From Actinomycetes bacterium (GTDB lineage Bacteria; Actinomycetota; Actinomycetes; Actinomycetales; Cellulomonadaceae), in NCBI GenBank assembly GCA_023390875.1, contig JAEWCA010000196.1, positions 1 through 7,937 of the forward strand: DNA of 7,937 nt, written 5' to 3'. Below the pieces are notes generated by a model that had not been told where the DNA came from, did not search any database, and was given only the letters and a program-made list of their open reading frames with translations. A program made the translations under genes and the position numbers. Position 1 is the stretch's first letter. Each line of letters begins with the position of its first letter. Shown piece by piece: positions 6,561-7,937 of the stretch.

Positions 6561-6576
6561 ATGTGAGCGCTAACAT
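6561..6576 (-). promoter_or_regulatory. LacI-family-type operator upstream of the GH43-GH27 operon
   Basis: On the plus strand the site reads ATGTGAGCGCTAACAT, a palindrome with seven of eight symmetric base pairs and an AGCGCT core. Only one base differs from 538-553, and the following C is shared too. Both copies lie in the same orientation on the plus strand although the genes they serve point opposite ways, as expected for a dimer-bound operator. It lies about 100 bp before the ATG at 6462, between the ptsH stop and the GH43 gene. Confidence 0.78.
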
Positions 6577-6600
6577 CGATCGCTCGACATCGTGCCCAGC

Positions 6601-6627
6601 GCCCGGGCGGCGCGAAACCCCCCGGGC
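6601..6627 (-). terminator. Possible weak terminator hairpin after ptsH
   Basis: GCCCGGG (6601-6607) and CCCGGGC (6621-6627) can pair as a 7-bp stem with a 13-base loop, 46 bp beyond the ptsH stop. The same ten bases, CCCGGGCGGC, occur as a direct repeat at 6602-6611 and 6621-6630. There is no U-tract, so this may be only local GC-rich repetition. It would separate the PTS transcript from the hydrolase operon. Confidence 0.3.
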
Positions 6628-6633
6628 GGCCTC

Positions 6634-6644
6634 CGAAACGGTTA
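6634..6644 (+). promoter_or_regulatory. Motif CGAAACGGTTA, second copy of the shared promoter motif
   Basis: This differs at one base from 520-530. It lies 57 bp from the operator at 6561-6576, on the upstream side relative to the minus-strand GH43 gene, and reads in the opposite direction to that gene. Function is unknown. A half-degraded LacI-type palindrome is one reading. Confidence 0.3.
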
Positions 6645-6672
6645 GATGCCTCTGATCCGTCTCCCGGCCGTC

Positions 6673-6942
6673 CTACGCGACGGCGACCTGCTGCAGGAAG
6701 GTCTCGAGCGCGTCGAGCGACGCGACCGCGCTGTCGTCGTCGGCCGGAGTCTCCAGCACGACCTCGTCGCCGGCGCCGATGCCGAGCGTGATGACCGACA
6801 GGATCGACCGGGTCGACGCGGGGCCGGAGCCGTTCTTGGCGATGGTGACGGGTGCGGGCTGCCGGGCGGCCTCCGCGACAAAGAGCGCGGCGGGCCGGGC
6901 GTGCAGCCCGTCCTGGATCGCGACGACGACGGAACGCTGCAT
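6673..6942 (-). CDS. ptsH: HPr phosphocarrier protein of the PTS
   Basis: The 89-residue product has the size and motifs of HPr, the small cytoplasmic protein that carries phosphate from enzyme I to sugar-specific EIIA domains. The phosphorylatable histidine is H14 in DGLHARPAA. The region STRSILSVITLGIGAGDEV (43-61) matches the helix around the regulatory serine, with S46 at the expected place. Whether it is a kinase target cannot be told, since many actinobacteria lack HPr kinase. The ATG at 6942 follows AGGAGG with 5-bp spacing. The gene lies 81 bp downstream of the enzyme I gene on the same strand. A dre-like operator in that gap suggests it has its own DasR-controlled promoter or shares control with ptsI. 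I see nothing unusual in length or active site. Confidence 0.95.
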   Translation of the reverse strand: MQRSVVVAIQDGLHARPAALFVAEAARQPAPVTIAKNGSGPASTRSILSVITLGIGAGDEVVLETPADDDSAVASLDALETFLQQVAVA

Positions 6943-6981
6943 GGGTGCCTCCTGGCGGTCGACGATGACGAGATCGAGCGT

Positions 6982-6997
6982 ACTGGTCTAGACCACA
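6982..6997 (-). promoter_or_regulatory. DasR-type (dre) operator upstream of ptsH
   Basis: The plus strand reads ACTGGTCTAGACCACA. Its core TGGTCTAGACCA is a perfect 12-bp palindrome and is the core of the dre sites bound by the GntR/HutC-family regulator DasR in Streptomyces. DasR is known there to control PTS and N-acetylglucosamine genes. Only the outermost right bases deviate from a full palindrome. The site is 40-55 bp before the ptsH start. An extra ACTGGT half-site reads on the minus strand at 7008-7003. Confidence 0.8.
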
Positions 6998-7023
6998 CTC
7001 CTACCAGTGCTCACAGGGGCGGA

Positions 7024-7937
7024 TCAGTGACCTAGGTCCTCCAGCACGGGCAGCATCGCCCGCACGGCGTCGCGGGCGGCCTCGGCGCCGTCGGCCGCGA
7101 GCGCGACCCGGGCCAGCTCCCGGCAGCGTTCGGCGGTGACGGTCGCGAGCACCGCGGCGACGTCCGGCAGAGCGCGCGGGGTCATCGAGAGCGACGACAC
7201 CCCCAGCCCGACGAGCACGGGAGCGAGCGCCGGGTCCGCCGCAGCCTCGCCGCACACGCCGACCGGACGGTCTCGCAGGGCGCCGCCGGCGCACGTCGCC
7301 GCGACGAGGTCCAGCACGGCCGGCTGCCACGCCGTCGACAGCCGCGCGAGCCGCGCGAGCTCACGGTCGGCGGCCATCGCGTACTGCGTGAGGTCGTTCG
7401 TGCCGATGCTCGCGAACCGTGCGTGCACGAGCAGGTCGCGGGACCGCAGCGCGGCCGACGGCACCTCGACCATGACACCCGCCTGCAGCAGGCCGTGCGA
7501 CGCACACCGCTCGACGAAGTCCCGGGCCTCGGCCGACGTCGCGACCATGGGCGCCATGACCCACACGTCCGCGTCCTCGGCGCGTGCCGCCGCGGCGATC
7601 GCGGCGAGCTGGTCGTCGAGCACCTGCGGGTGGTCCCACGCGGTGCGCACGCCGCGCACACCGAGCGCCGGGTTCGGCTCGTCGAGGGCCGTGACGAACG
7701 GGAGCGGCTTGTCGGCGCCCGCGTCGAGCGTCCGCACCACGACCTTGCGGCCCGGGAACGCGGCGAGCACCTGCCGGTAGGCGTCGACCTGCTCGTCGAT
7801 CCCGGGCGCGACCGTGCGACCGAGGAACCGGAACTCGGTGCGCAGCAGCCCGACGCCCTCGGCGCCCGCCTCCGCGGCAGCCGCCGCACCCGCGGGGTCG
7901 GCGACGTTCGCGAGCAGCGCCACGGGCGTCCCGTCGG
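7024..7937 (-). CDS. ptsI: PTS enzyme I (phosphoenolpyruvate-protein phosphotransferase), C-terminal part
   Basis: The frame runs open from the window edge (it begins DGTPVALLANV, continuing from outside) to a TGA at 7026-7024, giving about 303 residues. This is the PEP-binding barrel of enzyme I, the first phosphotransfer enzyme of the PTS. Signatures in order are GVGLLRTEFRFLGR, VVVRTLDAGADKPLPF, NPALGVRGVR, GVMVEVPSAAL, SIGTNDLTQYAMAADR and GVCGEAAADP with the active-site cysteine. Enzyme I is usually about 550-575 residues. The missing N-terminal half would hold the phosphohistidine and HPr-binding domains. The apparent GTG at 7923 is internal, not a start, because the DGTP residues before it belong to the same conserved block. 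It lies upstream of ptsH on the same strand and donates phosphate to HPr. Confidence 0.95.
   Translation of the reverse strand, partial: DGTPVALLANVADPAGAAAAAEAGAEGVGLLRTEFRFLGRTVAPGIDEQVDAYRQVLAAFPGRKVVVRTLDAGADKPLPFVTALDEPNPALGVRGVRTAWDHPQVLDDQLAAIAAAARAEDADVWVMAPMVATSAEARDFVERCASHGLLQAGVMVEVPSAALRSRDLLVHARFASIGTNDLTQYAMAADRELARLARLSTAWQPAVLDLVAATCAGGALRDRPVGVCGEAAADPALAPVLVGLGVSSLSMTPRALPDVAAVLATVTAERCRELARVALAADGAEAARDAVRAMLPVLEDLGH

Noticed and set aside
1..7937. A wholly new biological system such as a defence island, CRISPR, toxin-antitoxin or biosynthetic cluster
   Set aside because: All well-supported genes belong to known families (YnfA, GH43, GH27, HPr, enzyme I), and I found no spaced repeats, recombinases or unexplained conserved genes.

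Overview
The window comes from a very GC-rich, Gram-positive actinobacterium. The evidence is near-saturated G/C at third codon positions, use of GTG and TTG starts, secreted multidomain glycoside hydrolases with CBM13 (ricin-type) modules, and a DasR-type (dre) operator next to PTS genes. A soil or litter plant-polymer degrader such as Cellulomonas or a relative is my best guess. That is inferred from gene content, not from any search.

Layout, left to right. (1) Positions 3-143 hold the C-terminal tail of an unidentified membrane protein, followed closely by a YnfA/UPF0060-family small four-helix membrane protein (163-495, +). (2) A 288-bp regulatory gap carries a LacI-family-type operator (538-553). 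It leads into a secreted GH43-CBM6-CBM13 arabinofuranosidase/xylosidase-type enzyme (784-2598, +, TTG start). (3) A strong GC-rich hairpin (2617-2653) lies between two convergent transcription units. (4) On the minus strand, a two-gene unit encodes first a secreted CBM13-GH43-GH43_C2 enzyme (6462 to 4381) and then, 35 bp further on, a secreted GH27-CBM13 enzyme of the alpha-galactosidase / beta-L-arabinopyranosidase family (4345 to 2675). A near-identical operator (6561-6576) lies upstream of this unit. (5) Also on the minus strand are general PTS genes: the C-terminal part of enzyme I (7937 to 7024, entering from outside the window) and then HPr (6942 to 6673). A dre-like DasR operator sits in the gap between them.

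How the genes fit together. The three exported hydrolases form a small convergent cluster whose two promoters share the 16-bp site ATGTGAGCG(A/C)TAACAT. They probably form one sugar-responsive regulon for trimming arabinose-, xylose- and galactose-type side chains from plant polysaccharides. No importer or dedicated regulator gene is inside the window. The PTS genes are functionally separate (phosphotransfer for sugar uptake, probably under amino-sugar/DasR control). The ynfA-like gene looks unrelated.

I see no mobile element, CRISPR array, tRNA or rRNA, and no clearly new biological system. The most informative signals are regulatory: the paired operators, a second shared motif, the dre site and the leader hairpin. 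The unusual GH27 active-site motif is also notable.
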